A stretch of 20,877 nt of DNA from JBNKHG01 sp050290225 (GCA_050290225.1 JBNKHG010000043.1:1-20877); one strand, 5' to 3'; numbered from the stretch's first letter, positions 1 to 8,116 are shown. Program-made: numbers and translations. The notes: a model not told the origin generated them from the letters alone.

Positions 1-276
1 GCGCCCGAGCCCCGGGCCGGCCCCGCGAGTGCAACGAGTGCTTTGGGTCCATGGACGGGTTTACGGCGTGTTTCTGAAGACTCCCCAGCCACTCTGGCCG
101 GATCGAAGCCCACTTACCTATATCCGTCATTATCACCTTGAAGGAGTACTAGAAGGGAATTGCCGCTATTATATTTGGGTAAACAAATATATCAATCTCC
201 GCGACCAGACTGAACTACACTTAAATAACGGGAAATAACACCAAACGGGATTTGGACTCAAACCCAGAGGTACACG
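1..276. other. Left-edge region with no convincing gene
   Basis: This stretch precedes the first supported gene. The first ~25 bases are very GC-rich and hold a 10-bp palindrome (GGGCCGGCCC, 14-23), while bases 120-240 are AT-richer. A frame open from base 2 to 238 has no recognisable domain and no ribosome binding site, and its composition suggests a chance frame. The first ~110 bp have the look of a dispersed intergenic repeat, but that is an impression and cannot be tested from one copy. The ribosome binding site of the next gene (AGAGGT) lies just before base 277. Confidence 0.3.
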
Positions 277-672
277 ATGACGGTTTGCTTTAACACCCTG
301 AGTCTGATTGCACCTAATACCACCACAAACCGCTTTCTTGCCAAAGGCTTCGAAAATTGCGACCTGGACGACTGGGGTCTCAGCCCCCAGGGCTTTAGTT
401 TCCAGCCCTTTATCGACGCCTATCATGACGATTCCGATACTGAAGAAACCAGGGATACTATCTGGACCAATTGGATAGAGAGACAACAGGCAGACCGAAC
501 CCGGGAGAACCTGAAAATTGAGTTCGAATCTGAAAGCGAGCCACCCATGCACGCGATAAATTCCTTGATCAAATGGTTGGATGGCGAAAACCTGACCTAC
601 CAGTTGAACATCACCTACCGACTGGAAAATAATCGGTTTGAGGGCCAACTGAACGCCCAGGGACCCCACTGA
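277..672 (+). CDS. Hypothetical protein, 131 aa
   Basis: I do not recognise this family. The ATG at 277 is preceded by AGAGGT at about 5 nt, a good ribosome binding site that fixes the start. The product is acidic and soluble, with no signal peptide or membrane segment. It is rich in Asp, Glu, Asn and Trp, with an acidic stretch around residues 50-60 (HDDSDTEE) and three Trp residues in the middle and second half. No catalytic or metal-binding motif stands out. The next gene starts ~105 bp downstream behind its own -10-like sequence, so this is probably a separate transcription unit. A short ACCCC/GGGGC inverted repeat overlaps the stop but has no T-run, so I do not call it a terminator. Confidence 0.6.
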   Translation: MTVCFNTLSLIAPNTTTNRFLAKGFENCDLDDWGLSPQGFSFQPFIDAYHDDSDTEETRDTIWTNWIERQQADRTRENLKIEFESESEPPMHAINSLIKWLDGENLTYQLNITYRLENNRFEGQLNAQGPH

Positions 673-728
673 GGGGCCATCAGCGGGTTTTCCACATTGC
701 GACAGATTTCGCTATCGAACTAACAAGC

Positions 729-734
729 TATAAT
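729..734 (+). promoter_or_regulatory. Candidate -10 element of the J-domain gene
   Basis: A perfect TATAAT lies 44 bp before the ATG at 778. No good -35 hexamer is present 16-18 bp upstream, so the assignment rests on the -10 match and its position in the intergenic gap. Confidence 0.35.
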
Positions 735-777
735 TTCCCTTTTTCCGCCAAGCGATTAACCCGGGACTCAAGGATTT

Positions 778-1266
778 ATGGGCCGAATTATTATTCTTGT
801 GGCAGCGCTGGTACTGCTGTATGTCTTCTACCGCCACCTGCAACAACAACCCCCGGCAGAGCGTAAAAAGCTGATTCTCCGCTACGGTTTTTACGGGCTT
901 ATTCTGGTGCTGGTGATTCTTGCGGCAACTGGCCGTATGCACTGGCTGGGCGCCTTTATCGCCGCCATGATCCCCGTACTTAAGCAACTTTTCACGGTAT
1001 TGTTTCGCGCGCTGCCCTTTTTACAACAATGGCTGCGGCAAAGAGGCCCTCAACAGCAAAGCCAGCAGCCGCCCCCAAACCATCCGGGAAGCACCCGTAT
1101 GAGCCGTGCCGAGGCCCTTGAAATACTGGGTCTGAAGGAAGGCGCCCAAAAGCAGGAGATTGTCGAAGCCCATCGCCGACTAATGCAAAAACTGCACCCG
1201 GACCGGGGCGGTAGTGACTATTTGGCATCCAGAATAAACCAGGCGAAAAGTGTATTGCTGGGATAA
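778..1266 (+). CDS. Membrane-anchored J-domain protein (Pam18/Tim14-like)
   Basis: The 162-residue protein has hydrophobic segments at about residues 3-18, 37-52 and 58-80, a Gln/Pro-rich linker (~88-103) and a C-terminal J-domain. The HPD tripeptide that stimulates Hsp70 ATPase is at residues 140-142. The following HPDRGGSDYLASRINQAK closely resembles the signature of mitochondrial Pam18/Tim14 (HPDxGGSxxLAxxINxAK). J-proteins of this type present substrates or translocating chains to DnaK/Hsp70 at a membrane. The domain here would face the cytoplasm if the topology is conventional. AAGGA before the ATG supports the start. It appears to be a single-gene unit with no chaperone gene beside it. 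The J-domain call is firm; the partner and substrate are unknown. Confidence 0.85.
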   Translation: MGRIIILVAALVLLYVFYRHLQQQPPAERKKLILRYGFYGLILVLVILAATGRMHWLGAFIAAMIPVLKQLFTVLFRALPFLQQWLRQRGPQQQSQQPPPNHPGSTRMSRAEALEILGLKEGAQKQEIVEAHRRLMQKLHPDRGGSDYLASRINQAKSVLLG

Positions 1267-1345
1267 AACGGGTTAATCCAGATCCGGTTCAGCCTGGGTT
1301 CAGCAGCCATCAAGTAGATTGGGTAGCCTAGCCCGGAGGTTTGCC

Positions 1346-1897
1346 ATGAAAAAATCAATAACACTGCCATCCAAGCTTTTGGTTTTCCTGTTTCTCACGC
1401 TGTTCGCTAGTACCCTCGCCGCCCGCGACGGATCTCACTACTACGGTAAACATGGCGGCTATGGTGAACACGGCAGACACTTCAAACATGGCGGCTTTGG
1501 TGAACACGGCAGACACTTCAAACATGGCGGTTATGGACGCCACGGCAACTTTTACCGTCACGGGGGCAAACACCACTATAATGACCATCGCTATGGCAGA
1601 CACTATTATGGTTACCGTAGCCATAACCATGACAGCTACCTGATTGGAGGCCTGATTTTGGGCGGTGTATTGCATCACCTCTATACCCAACCGCGTCAAA
1701 CTGAGGTTATCCATCGTACGGTTATCCACTCCACCCGGACAGACACCAGTGAGAGCAGCCGCCAACCGATACTGGCTCCCGGAGAATTTACCCGCCGCCT
1801 GATCACCGATGAAAACGGCCGCTGTTTCGAGTTGATTGAACGTGCCGACGGCTCCGAAACACTGACCGAAATGAATGTCGCCGATTGCGGTGAATAA
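1346..1897 (+). CDS. Secreted His/Gly/Tyr-rich repeat protein, 183 aa
   Basis: I chose the ATG at 1346 because it follows a strong GGAGGT and opens a classic signal peptide (MKK, then a hydrophobic core to residue ~24, probable cleavage near TLAA-RDG). The frame extends back to 1319 without support. The mature part begins with a His/Gly/Tyr-rich block (~30-95) containing near-identical 12-residue units HGGYGEHGRHFK and HGGFGEHGRHFK and a degenerate third copy. A Gly-rich hydrophobic stretch (~98-113) follows, then a compact C-terminal domain (~150-183) with two Cys that could form a disulphide. The His density suggests transition-metal binding in the periplasm or at the surface. That is inference, as no defined family is recognised. 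It converges on cmoM with a 29-bp gap. Confidence 0.75.
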   Translation: MKKSITLPSKLLVFLFLTLFASTLAARDGSHYYGKHGGYGEHGRHFKHGGFGEHGRHFKHGGYGRHGNFYRHGGKHHYNDHRYGRHYYGYRSHNHDSYLIGGLILGGVLHHLYTQPRQTEVIHRTVIHSTRTDTSESSRQPILAPGEFTRRLITDENGRCFELIERADGSETLTEMNVADCGE

Positions 1898-1926
1898 TCA
1901 TCGCCTGACCGACTGACCGAACCAAC

Positions 1927-2772
1927 TTAATCCACACGTCTGGCAAGGATATGGATATAGCGCCCTAGAGATCGATAGGGTTCTTGTCGGGAAAATTGCA
2001 ATTCCATTTCCACCAGGCTCTCGGGGTCGCGTTCACGATCTTCCCGATTAAAAATATAGTCGTGAAAAACGCGGATGCCGCTGCAACACAAGGGCTTTAG
2101 CGACAAGGCAGACAGCCAGCCTTCCACCTGGAACGGCGGTAAGGGGTTGGTGGGTGTCAGGCTGCCACGGTAACCGGTAAATTCCCGCTTCTTGATCTTT
2201 TTAAAGTTGGTGCGTAACAGGTTTTTATAAATCAGCGAATTGAGGTTGTAGTAGGTAAGCGACAAATGACCTCCGGGCCGGGTCAATTGTACCAATGACA
2301 GCAGCAGATCCTGTGGCTCCGCCACCCACTCCAGTACCGCGTGACAAATAACCAGATCAAAGGGCTCCAACTGATGTCGGGTCACCGCCTCCGCCAGGGA
2401 CTGGATCGATGCATGCTGTAGCGAGACCCTGTCGGCAAGCCCCTCCGCCGTCAGTCGATCTGCGGCAAGCTGCAACATCTGTTCAGAAATATCGCACAGG
2501 TTTATCCGGTGGCCGGCCTTTGCCAGGACCAGGGCCAACTGCCCCTGGCCGCCGCCGGCATCCAGTATCCGCATGGGCTGGCTCGCTTGCCCCGGGGCTT
2601 TTTTTTCCGCGCCTGCAGTTTGCGGATTTGGCGGCTCCAGCACTCCGGGCAGACACTCCGCGAAATCCCGCTGAATCACCGCCAGGCGGATATCGCCTTT
2701 AAGGCCACCGTAGACATTGCGCTTGAAGCGATGCGCGAGGTCATCAAAATTTCTATCATTATGTTCTATCAT
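1927..2772 (-). CDS. cmoM: tRNA U34 5-oxyacetate methyltransferase CmoM (SmtA family)
   Basis: CmoM methylates 5-carboxymethoxyuridine (cmo5U) at the wobble position of a subset of tRNAs to the methyl ester (mcmo5U), using SAM. The N-terminus RNFDDLAHRFKRNVYG (7-22) is the family hallmark and matches the start of E. coli SmtA/CmoM. The class I methyltransferase glycine motif DAGGGQGQLA is at 71-80, followed by an acidic residue (D94) suited to SAM ribose binding. Relative to E. coli, residues ~40-67 look like an inserted Pro/Ala-rich linker between the N-terminal segment and the Rossmann fold. The gene lies 23 bp downstream of the mazG-like gene on the same strand, so the two are probably cotranscribed. 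Its pathway partners cmoA and cmoB are ~9 kb away. Confidence 0.9.
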   Translation of the reverse strand: MIEHNDRNFDDLAHRFKRNVYGGLKGDIRLAVIQRDFAECLPGVLEPPNPQTAGAEKKAPGQASQPMRILDAGGGQGQLALVLAKAGHRINLCDISEQMLQLAADRLTAEGLADRVSLQHASIQSLAEAVTRHQLEPFDLVICHAVLEWVAEPQDLLLSLVQLTRPGGHLSLTYYNLNSLIYKNLLRTNFKKIKKREFTGYRGSLTPTNPLPPFQVEGWLSALSLKPLCCSGIRVFHDYIFNREDRERDPESLVEMELQFSRQEPYRSLGRYIHILARRVD

Positions 2773-2795
2773 TAGAGCGTCTGGAATTCATGGCT

Positions 2796-3110
2796 TTACG
2801 GCCGATTGAGAAAACGCCGACGGTTATTGGCTATTTTTTGTGCCACCGCCGTCTCTATATCGATACCCAATTTGTCACACAACGCCACCAGATACATCAG
2901 GATATCAGCCACCTCATCCCCAACCCGCTGCTTCACGTCGGTGTCAGATTGAGACGATGCCTGGTCGGAGAGCCACTGGAACTCCGCCAACAGTTCCGCC
3001 GCTTCCACCGACACCGCCAACGCCAGGTTTTTCGGCGTGTGGAGCGATTGCCAATTATTGAACCTGGCCACCTCCTCAAAGGCCGCCACGATTTTTTCAG
3101 TATCCAGCAT
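2796..3110 (-). CDS. MazG-like nucleotide pyrophosphohydrolase
   Basis: This 104-residue all-alpha NTP pyrophosphatase would hydrolyse (d)NTPs, often non-canonical ones, to monophosphate and pyrophosphate as house-cleaning. The metal-binding pattern of the MazG/dUTPase-2 superfamily is visible: VEAAELLAEFQW (E36, E39) and DEVADIL (E66, D69). Length fits the small single-domain MazG-like group rather than two-domain E. coli MazG. I prefer the ATG at 3110 over an upstream GTG at 3131 because GGGAG sits ~8 nt before the ATG. It is first of a probable two-gene unit with cmoM. Its start codon is only 34 bp from the divergent GIY-YIG start, so the two promoters must overlap each other or coding sequence. 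Confidence 0.85.
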   Translation of the reverse strand: MLDTEKIVAAFEEVARFNNWQSLHTPKNLALAVSVEAAELLAEFQWLSDQASSQSDTDVKQRVGDEVADILMYLVALCDKLGIDIETAVAQKIANNRRRFLNRP

Positions 3111-3144
3111 AGCCTTGGCTCCCCGTTCCACTTACCATGGTCCC

Positions 3145-3447
3145 ATGAGTGATACTCCCGACAACAACTGGCAGGTCTATATTATCAAGTCCAGCGACGA
3201 TCGCCTCTATACCGGCATTACCACCGATATGGCTCGCCGCTGGCGAGCCCACACCAGCGGCAGGGGCGGCGCAAAATTTTTCCGCGGCCGCAAACCCAAG
3301 GCGTTGTGCTTTCTCGAAGATAAACACAACCGCAGTAGCGCCAGTCGTCGGGAAGCGGAAATCAAAAAACTGTCGCGCCGCGACAAGGAAAAGCTGATCG
3401 CCGGGCAATCAGGACACCAGCGTCAGCAACTCCGTCAATACCGCTAA
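3145..3447 (+). CDS. GIY-YIG nuclease-superfamily protein (YhbQ-like)
   Basis: This 100-residue protein is a single GIY-YIG domain. The variant signature is VYIIK (near residue 11) and LYTGIT (~20-25), followed by the conserved Arg region (MARRWRAH) and a downstream Glu-containing helix (EAEIKKLSRRDK) that supplies the metal ligand. Small stand-alone members such as E. coli YhbQ have reported or proposed nuclease activity on DNA, and the physiological role is not settled. The frame continues upstream into the mazG-like gene, but the ATG at 3145 matches where the family domain begins. It lacks an obvious ribosome binding site. Its TAA overlaps the TAG of the convergent DUF599 gene (3444-3447). 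Confidence 0.85.
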   Translation: MSDTPDNNWQVYIIKSSDDRLYTGITTDMARRWRAHTSGRGGAKFFRGRKPKALCFLEDKHNRSSASRREAEIKKLSRRDKEKLIAGQSGHQRQQLRQYR

Positions 3448-4163
3448 TGCTGAAGTTCCAGCGATTGGATTTTCAGCATGGTGCGTAATGGCTTGGAGCG
3501 AAACTCCCGCCAGTAGAGCACCCCCACCACAAAGGCTACCGCCACTATAAATATCCAGGGGCTGACAAACCACGCCAGCACCGACACGGCAAAGTAGTAG
3601 GAACGCAGGCCGTAGTTGTAACTGTGGGCTGCCTGATCTATCACCTTTGCCGTGTAGCGGGCATAATTCTGACGATCCTGCTCCGTAACGGAAGTATCGT
3701 CCGGCATGGGGGCTGCACCCAGCAAAGCCGAACAAAAATTGTACTGACGCAGGGACCAGGTAAACGTAAAAAAGGCGTAGACAAACACGCCTATCAGCAG
3801 CAGCAACTTCATTTGCACGGCAGCCACACTTACCGGAATAGCTAAAGGTAGGCGCTCCAGCACTGTAAAAGCACTGTCCGTGGAACTCAGCGCAGTAACA
3901 ATACCCGCGAGAATCAGCAAAGTGGTGGAGGCAAAGAAATTCACATTTCGCTCCAGGTTACTGATCAATGCCGCATCACTTACCCGCTGTTCCCGCGACA
4001 TCATCCGTTGCATCCAGTCGATACGGTAATAGTGCAATACCGACGACAGGCTGTGAGTTTTTTTCGCCATCGCCTTGGCAAACTGACTGTAAGTGATCCA
4101 GCAAGCCAGGAGCCAGATCACGCAAAAGCCGTTTAACCAATCCAGAAATTCCAACTCACTCAT
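3444..4163 (-). CDS. DUF599 family inner-membrane protein
   Basis: This 239-residue protein has four likely membrane segments: ~7-26, ~77-95, ~110-135 and ~185-215. The sequence resembles the DUF599 family, whose function is unknown. The loop between the first two segments is basic (HYYRIDWMQRMMSRE), consistent with a cytoplasmic side. GTGAG about 7 nt before the ATG supports the start. It is transcribed alone, converges on the GIY-YIG gene with overlapping stops, and diverges from the DTW-domain gene across 263 bp. Confidence 0.75.
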   Translation of the reverse strand: MSELEFLDWLNGFCVIWLLACWITYSQFAKAMAKKTHSLSSVLHYYRIDWMQRMMSREQRVSDAALISNLERNVNFFASTTLLILAGIVTALSSTDSAFTVLERLPLAIPVSVAAVQMKLLLLIGVFVYAFFTFTWSLRQYNFCSALLGAAPMPDDTSVTEQDRQNYARYTAKVIDQAAHSYNYGLRSYYFAVSVLAWFVSPWIFIVAVAFVVGVLYWREFRSKPLRTMLKIQSLELQH

Positions 4164-4285
4164 CTATTACTCACTGGGTTATGATTAAGGCTATGTACCC
4201 ACAACTTTATACCTCACAACTTTCCATGATTGCGACAGGGTAGTTTGTGGCCATTCAGAAACAGCGGTTTATTTTACAGGCCACA

Positions 4286-4348
4286 GTGTACAGCTTACAG
4301 TAAAAACCTGTATTTCAGTGTACCAGCTGTGATCTGTCGACTGTACAC
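4286..4348. repeat. Inverted repeat GTGTACAG / CTGTACAC in the DUF599-tapT intergenic region
   Basis: Exact 8-bp inverted copies occur at 4286-4293 and 4341-4348, 47 bp apart, with a further related GTGTAC between them near 4318. The 263-bp gap holds no supported gene, though a 66-codon frame at 4230-4430 overlaps the tapT start and looks spurious. The arms could be a regulator's operator half-sites. No LexA-type CTGT-N8-ACAG match is present. Confidence 0.35.
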
Positions 4349-4426
4349 GGTCAGCTTTTTGAATGGATGGATGATAACCAAAGGCAGGTTTCCTTGCAGA
4401 AACAATGAACATTTTCCAGGACATTA

Positions 4427-5080
4427 TTGAAAGTGGCCCAATACAGTCCTAAACCTGCTTCCAAGCGCCCCGACTGCAACCGTTGCCTGCGCCCCGAGAA
4501 AACCTGCATTTGCGCCCTATCCTGTCGTATCGACAATCCGATGGAGGTGATAATTTTACAACATCCACTGGAGCAACGGCAGTCGAAGGGAACGGCCCGA
4601 CTGCTCCACCTTTGCTTGCAAAACAGTCGAATACTGTGCGGCGAAATTTTCGCACCCGAAACCTTGAATCAATTTCTGCTCGATGGAAAACACAACTTGT
4701 TACTCTACCCCGCCAGTCCCGACCACCCCAGCCTTTCGGCCCTTCCCTGCGACAGGCCTGCAGAAACCTGCCGTCTGGTGGTACTCGACGGTACCTGGCG
4801 CAAATCCCGTAAACTGCTGCACCTGAATCCCTTGCTGACACAGTTGCCCCGGGTTCAACTCCCGGGAAACCTTCGCAGCGGTTACCGCATCCGCAAAGCC
4901 CAGGCCGAACACCAGCTGTCCACACTGGAAGCTACCGCGCAGGCGCTGTCTATGCTGGAGGACAATGCCGGACGCTACCAGACTCTATGGCGCAGCTTCG
5001 AGGACTTTATCAATTTCCAGCAGGGCCTGACACCGCCACAGGCCGGAGCAACGGACAAAAAAACACTACACTTAAGCTGA
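4427..5080 (+). CDS. tapT: DTW-domain tRNA-uridine aminocarboxypropyltransferase (TapT/YfiP type)
   Basis: TapT-type enzymes transfer the 3-amino-3-carboxypropyl group of SAM to uridine 47 in the tRNA variable loop (acp3U47). The N-terminus carries the Cys cluster of the family, CNRC and CIC (C17, C20, C27, C29). The DxTW motif that names the family is LDGTW at 120-124, and GYRIRKAQ with LSTLEA follow in the usual C-terminal positions. At 217 residues the length is typical. The open frame begins just after a TGA at 4406, so only non-ATG starts are available: TTG at 4427 or GTG at 4433. CAGGA lies upstream of both. Which uridine is modified cannot be read from sequence. Confidence 0.85.
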   Translation: MKVAQYSPKPASKRPDCNRCLRPEKTCICALSCRIDNPMEVIILQHPLEQRQSKGTARLLHLCLQNSRILCGEIFAPETLNQFLLDGKHNLLLYPASPDHPSLSALPCDRPAETCRLVVLDGTWRKSRKLLHLNPLLTQLPRVQLPGNLRSGYRIRKAQAEHQLSTLEATAQALSMLEDNAGRYQTLWRSFEDFINFQQGLTPPQAGATDKKTLHLS

Positions 5081-5111
5081 TTGGCGCTAACTCCGTTTAT
5101 GGCGCTACAAT
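5081..5111 (+). promoter_or_regulatory. Candidate sigma-70 promoter of the M16C protease gene
   Basis: TTGGCG (5081-5086) and TACAAT (5106-5111) are separated by 19 bp, longer than ideal. A direct repeat GGCGCTA (5083-5089 and 5101-5107) overlaps both elements and might be an operator. Transcription would start about 45 bp before the ATG at 5165. Confidence 0.4.
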
Positions 5112-5164
5112 AGCCCCCTTCGTGTAGGCAGCAATCAGATGCTGCCACTAGCCTAGAGGTATTC

Positions 5165-8107
5165 ATGACCCAATCCAGCGGATCTCCCAGCAAATGTCAC
5201 CCGGCCTTTGAGTGGCTACGCAGCCAGCCCATCGAGTCACTGAAAGTGACCGTCGACGAGTATCGTCACCGTAAAACCGGAGCCCAGCATATCCATATCG
5301 CCGCCGACAATCCGGAAAATGTGTTTCTGGTAGCTCTGCGCACCGTGCCACACGACTCCACCGGCGTGGCCCATATTCTTGAACACACTGCCCTCTGCGG
5401 CAGTGAGAAGTACCCGGTACGCGACCCCTTCTTTATGATGATTCGTCGCTCCCTCAACACGTTTATGAATGCTTTTACCAGTTCCGACTGGACGGCTTAC
5501 CCCTTTGCCAGCCAGAACCGCAAGGACTTCAACAACTTGCTGGATGTCTATCTGGACGCCGTTTTCTTCTCTCGCCTGGACGAACTGGATTTCGCCCAGG
5601 AGGGACACAGGGTGGAATTCGAGCAGGCGGACGATCCATCCTCGCCTCTGGTGTACAAAGGAGTGGTGTTCAACGAGATGAAAGGCGCCATGAGTTCTGT
5701 GCCCTCTCAGCTTTGGCAAACACTGTGCAAATACCTATTCCCCAATACCACCTACCACTACAACAGCGGTGGTGACCCGGAACATATTCCCGAGCTGACC
5801 TACGAACAGCTCAAAGCCTTTTACAGTACCCATTACCACCCCAGCAATGCCATTTTTATGACTTTTGGCGATATTCCGGTGGATGAGCTGCAACAAAAAT
5901 TTGAAGACCAGGCACTATCGCGTTTCGACCGTCTGGAGGAAGAGATCCGTGTCAATGAGGAGAAGCGTTACTACTCTCCCCTGCGAGTTGAGGAAGCCTA
6001 CCCCTTCAACGACGATGGCGAGTTGGGGCAAAAAACCCATATCGTGATGGGCTGGTTGCTGGGTAAAAGCACCGACCTTGAAGCCACACTCAAGGCCCAG
6101 CTGTTGGCCAGCGTGCTGTTCGATAACAGCGCCTCTCCCCTACAGCACGCGATGGAGACCACCAAGTTGGGTAGCGCGCCATCGCCGTTGTGCGGCCTCG
6201 ACGACTCCCAACTGGAGCTGAGTTTTGTCTGCGGCATCGAGGGCAGTGACACCGACAAGGCAGATGAACTGGAAGCATTGATTATGGGCACCCTGCAAAG
6301 GGTGGCCGACGAAGGCATCCCCAAAGAACAGGTTGCCGCCTCCCTGCACCAACTGGAGCTGCAGCAGCGGGAAGTGGGCGGCGATAGCTACCCCTATGGC
6401 CTGCAACTGATTCTAACGGGTCTCACCGCCGCCACTCACCGCGGCGATCCTATCAGCCTCCTGAACCTCGATCCCGTGCTGGAAAAGCTGCAACAAGAGA
6501 TCGAAGATCCCGATTTCATCAAGCAGCTGGTACGCGAGTTGCTGCTGGACAACCCCCACAGGGTACGCCTGTGCCTGCGTCCCGACACGCAAATGGCGGG
6601 CCGTCGCAAGCAGGCAGAAGCCGATCAACTGGCGGCCATCAAAGCCGGTCTTGACGACGTGCAGAAGCAGACCATTGTCAATCGAGCTCAGGCGCTGCAG
6701 GAACGGCAGATGCAGCAGGATGACGAAACAATCCTGCCCAAGGTCGGGCTCGAGGACATTCCACCACAGATGAACTATATCGCCGGCGACAAACAAAAGC
6801 TGGGCGATATGCCACTCACCACCTACACCACCGGCACCAATGGCCTGGTTTACCAGCAGGTGGTGATCAAGATGCCGGCAATGTCTGAATCCCTCTACCA
6901 TCTGTTGCCCTTCTACAGCATCTGCCTGACCGAGCTGGGTGCGGGAGATAAGGATTACCTTGAGACTCAGCGCTGGCAGTCCCAGGTGGTTGGGTCACTG
7001 ACGGCTTACAGCACCATCCGCGGAGCAACGGACGACGTGCAAAACATCGATGCCTTCCTGACCCTCTCCTCCAAGGCGCTGACCCGCAACCACGCCGAGA
7101 TGTGTCAATTAATGGAAACCACCCTGGAGCAGGTGCGATTCGATGAGTTGCCCCGAATTCGCGAACTGGTGGCGCAAACCCGCGCCCGCCGCGAACAAAG
7201 TGTCACCGGCAACGGTCACAGCCTGGCCATGGCCGCCGCCAGCGCCGGAATGAGCCCCGCGGCCAAACTTTCCCACCAGCTCAGTGGATTAGCCGGGATC
7301 CAGGCCATCAAGGCCCTGGACACAGACCTTAACGATACAACCCAATTGCAGGCATTTGCCGACAAACTGCAACAAATTCACCGCACCGTGCTGGCAGCGC
7401 CACGGGAATACCTGCTGGTCGGGGAAGAGGAGCGTCTGCCCGCCTATCGCGAGACCCTGCAGCAAAAATGGCACGGGCTGGCACCGACCACCACAGGCTT
7501 TGAAGCGTTCGATCTGCCCCGGGTACAGGAACAGGTACGGCAGGCCTGGCTGGCCAATACCCAGGTGAACTTCTGCGCCAAAGCCTACCCCACCGTGCCC
7601 ATGGATCATCCGGATGCCGCCCCGTTGACGGTACTGGGTGGCTTCCTGCGTAATGGCTACCTGCACCGGGCGATTCGCGAACAGGGAGGCGCCTACGGCT
7701 CTGGTGCCTCCCAGGACAGCAATATCGCAGCCTTCCGCTTCTTCTCCTATAGGGATCCGCGACTGGCTGACACCCTGGCGGATTTCGACAAGTCCATCGA
7801 GTGGCTGTTGAATGAAGCCTGTGAGTGGCAGCAGGTGGAGGAAGCCATTCTCGGCGTGATCAGCGCCATCGACAAACCCAGTTCACCGGCCGGTGAAGCC
7901 AAACAGACCTACCACGCGGAGCTGCATGGCCGCACCCGTGAAAAACGCGAGCGCTTCCGAAATAGGGTATTGGCGGTCAAATTGGAAGATTTGCAACGGG
8001 TGGCCAAGACCTATCTACAGCCGGACAAAGCCAGCATCGCGGTCGTTACTCACGCCGGCGCCGAAGAGCAGTTGCAGCCCCTAAACCTGGACATTAACAG
8101 CCTGTAA
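5165..8107 (+). CDS. M16C zinc metalloprotease (presequence protease/PreP type)
   Basis: This 980-residue protein is a full-length, fused two-half M16 peptidase of the insulinase clan, subfamily M16C, as in mitochondrial and plastid PreP. These enclose and degrade short unstructured peptides. The inverted zinc motif HxxEH is HILEH at 70-74 (zinc ligands H70 and H74, catalytic E73). The third zinc ligand is E171 in VVFNEMKGAMS, 98 residues after E73, matching PreP spacing. The C-terminal half carries the conserved REQGGAYGSG and FFSYRDP segments that complete the active site. No signal peptide is visible, so it is probably cytoplasmic. AGAGGT 4 nt before the ATG supports the start. A thioesterase gene follows after 9 bp. 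Confidence 0.92.
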   Translation: MTQSSGSPSKCHPAFEWLRSQPIESLKVTVDEYRHRKTGAQHIHIAADNPENVFLVALRTVPHDSTGVAHILEHTALCGSEKYPVRDPFFMMIRRSLNTFMNAFTSSDWTAYPFASQNRKDFNNLLDVYLDAVFFSRLDELDFAQEGHRVEFEQADDPSSPLVYKGVVFNEMKGAMSSVPSQLWQTLCKYLFPNTTYHYNSGGDPEHIPELTYEQLKAFYSTHYHPSNAIFMTFGDIPVDELQQKFEDQALSRFDRLEEEIRVNEEKRYYSPLRVEEAYPFNDDGELGQKTHIVMGWLLGKSTDLEATLKAQLLASVLFDNSASPLQHAMETTKLGSAPSPLCGLDDSQLELSFVCGIEGSDTDKADELEALIMGTLQRVADEGIPKEQVAASLHQLELQQREVGGDSYPYGLQLILTGLTAATHRGDPISLLNLDPVLEKLQQEIEDPDFIKQLVRELLLDNPHRVRLCLRPDTQMAGRRKQAEADQLAAIKAGLDDVQKQTIVNRAQALQERQMQQDDETILPKVGLEDIPPQMNYIAGDKQKLGDMPLTTYTTGTNGLVYQQVVIKMPAMSESLYHLLPFYSICLTELGAGDKDYLETQRWQSQVVGSLTAYSTIRGATDDVQNIDAFLTLSSKALTRNHAEMCQLMETTLEQVRFDELPRIRELVAQTRARREQSVTGNGHSLAMAAASAGMSPAAKLSHQLSGLAGIQAIKALDTDLNDTTQLQAFADKLQQIHRTVLAAPREYLLVGEEERLPAYRETLQQKWHGLAPTTTGFEAFDLPRVQEQVRQAWLANTQVNFCAKAYPTVPMDHPDAAPLTVLGGFLRNGYLHRAIREQGGAYGSGASQDSNIAAFRFFSYRDPRLADTLADFDKSIEWLLNEACEWQQVEEAILGVISAIDKPSSPAGEAKQTYHAELHGRTREKRERFRNRVLAVKLEDLQRVAKTYLQPDKASIAVVTHAGAEEQLQPLNLDINSL

Positions 8108-8116
8108 GGTCACAGC

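Noticed and set aside
29..238. A 69-codon frame at the left edge
   Set aside because: No ribosome binding site, no domain and repeat-like composition; the frame is open by chance.
4261..4350. LexA (SOS) box in the tapT leader
   Set aside because: Several CTGT and ACAG fragments occur, but none has the CTGT-N8-ACAG spacing.
4230..4430. A 66-codon frame before tapT
   Set aside because: No start signal or family resemblance, and it runs into the tapT start. Treated as intergenic.
4426..5351. Minus-strand frames opposite tapT and the start of the protease gene
   Set aside because: They are antisense to identified genes, with Arg/Gly-rich composition typical of shadow frames.
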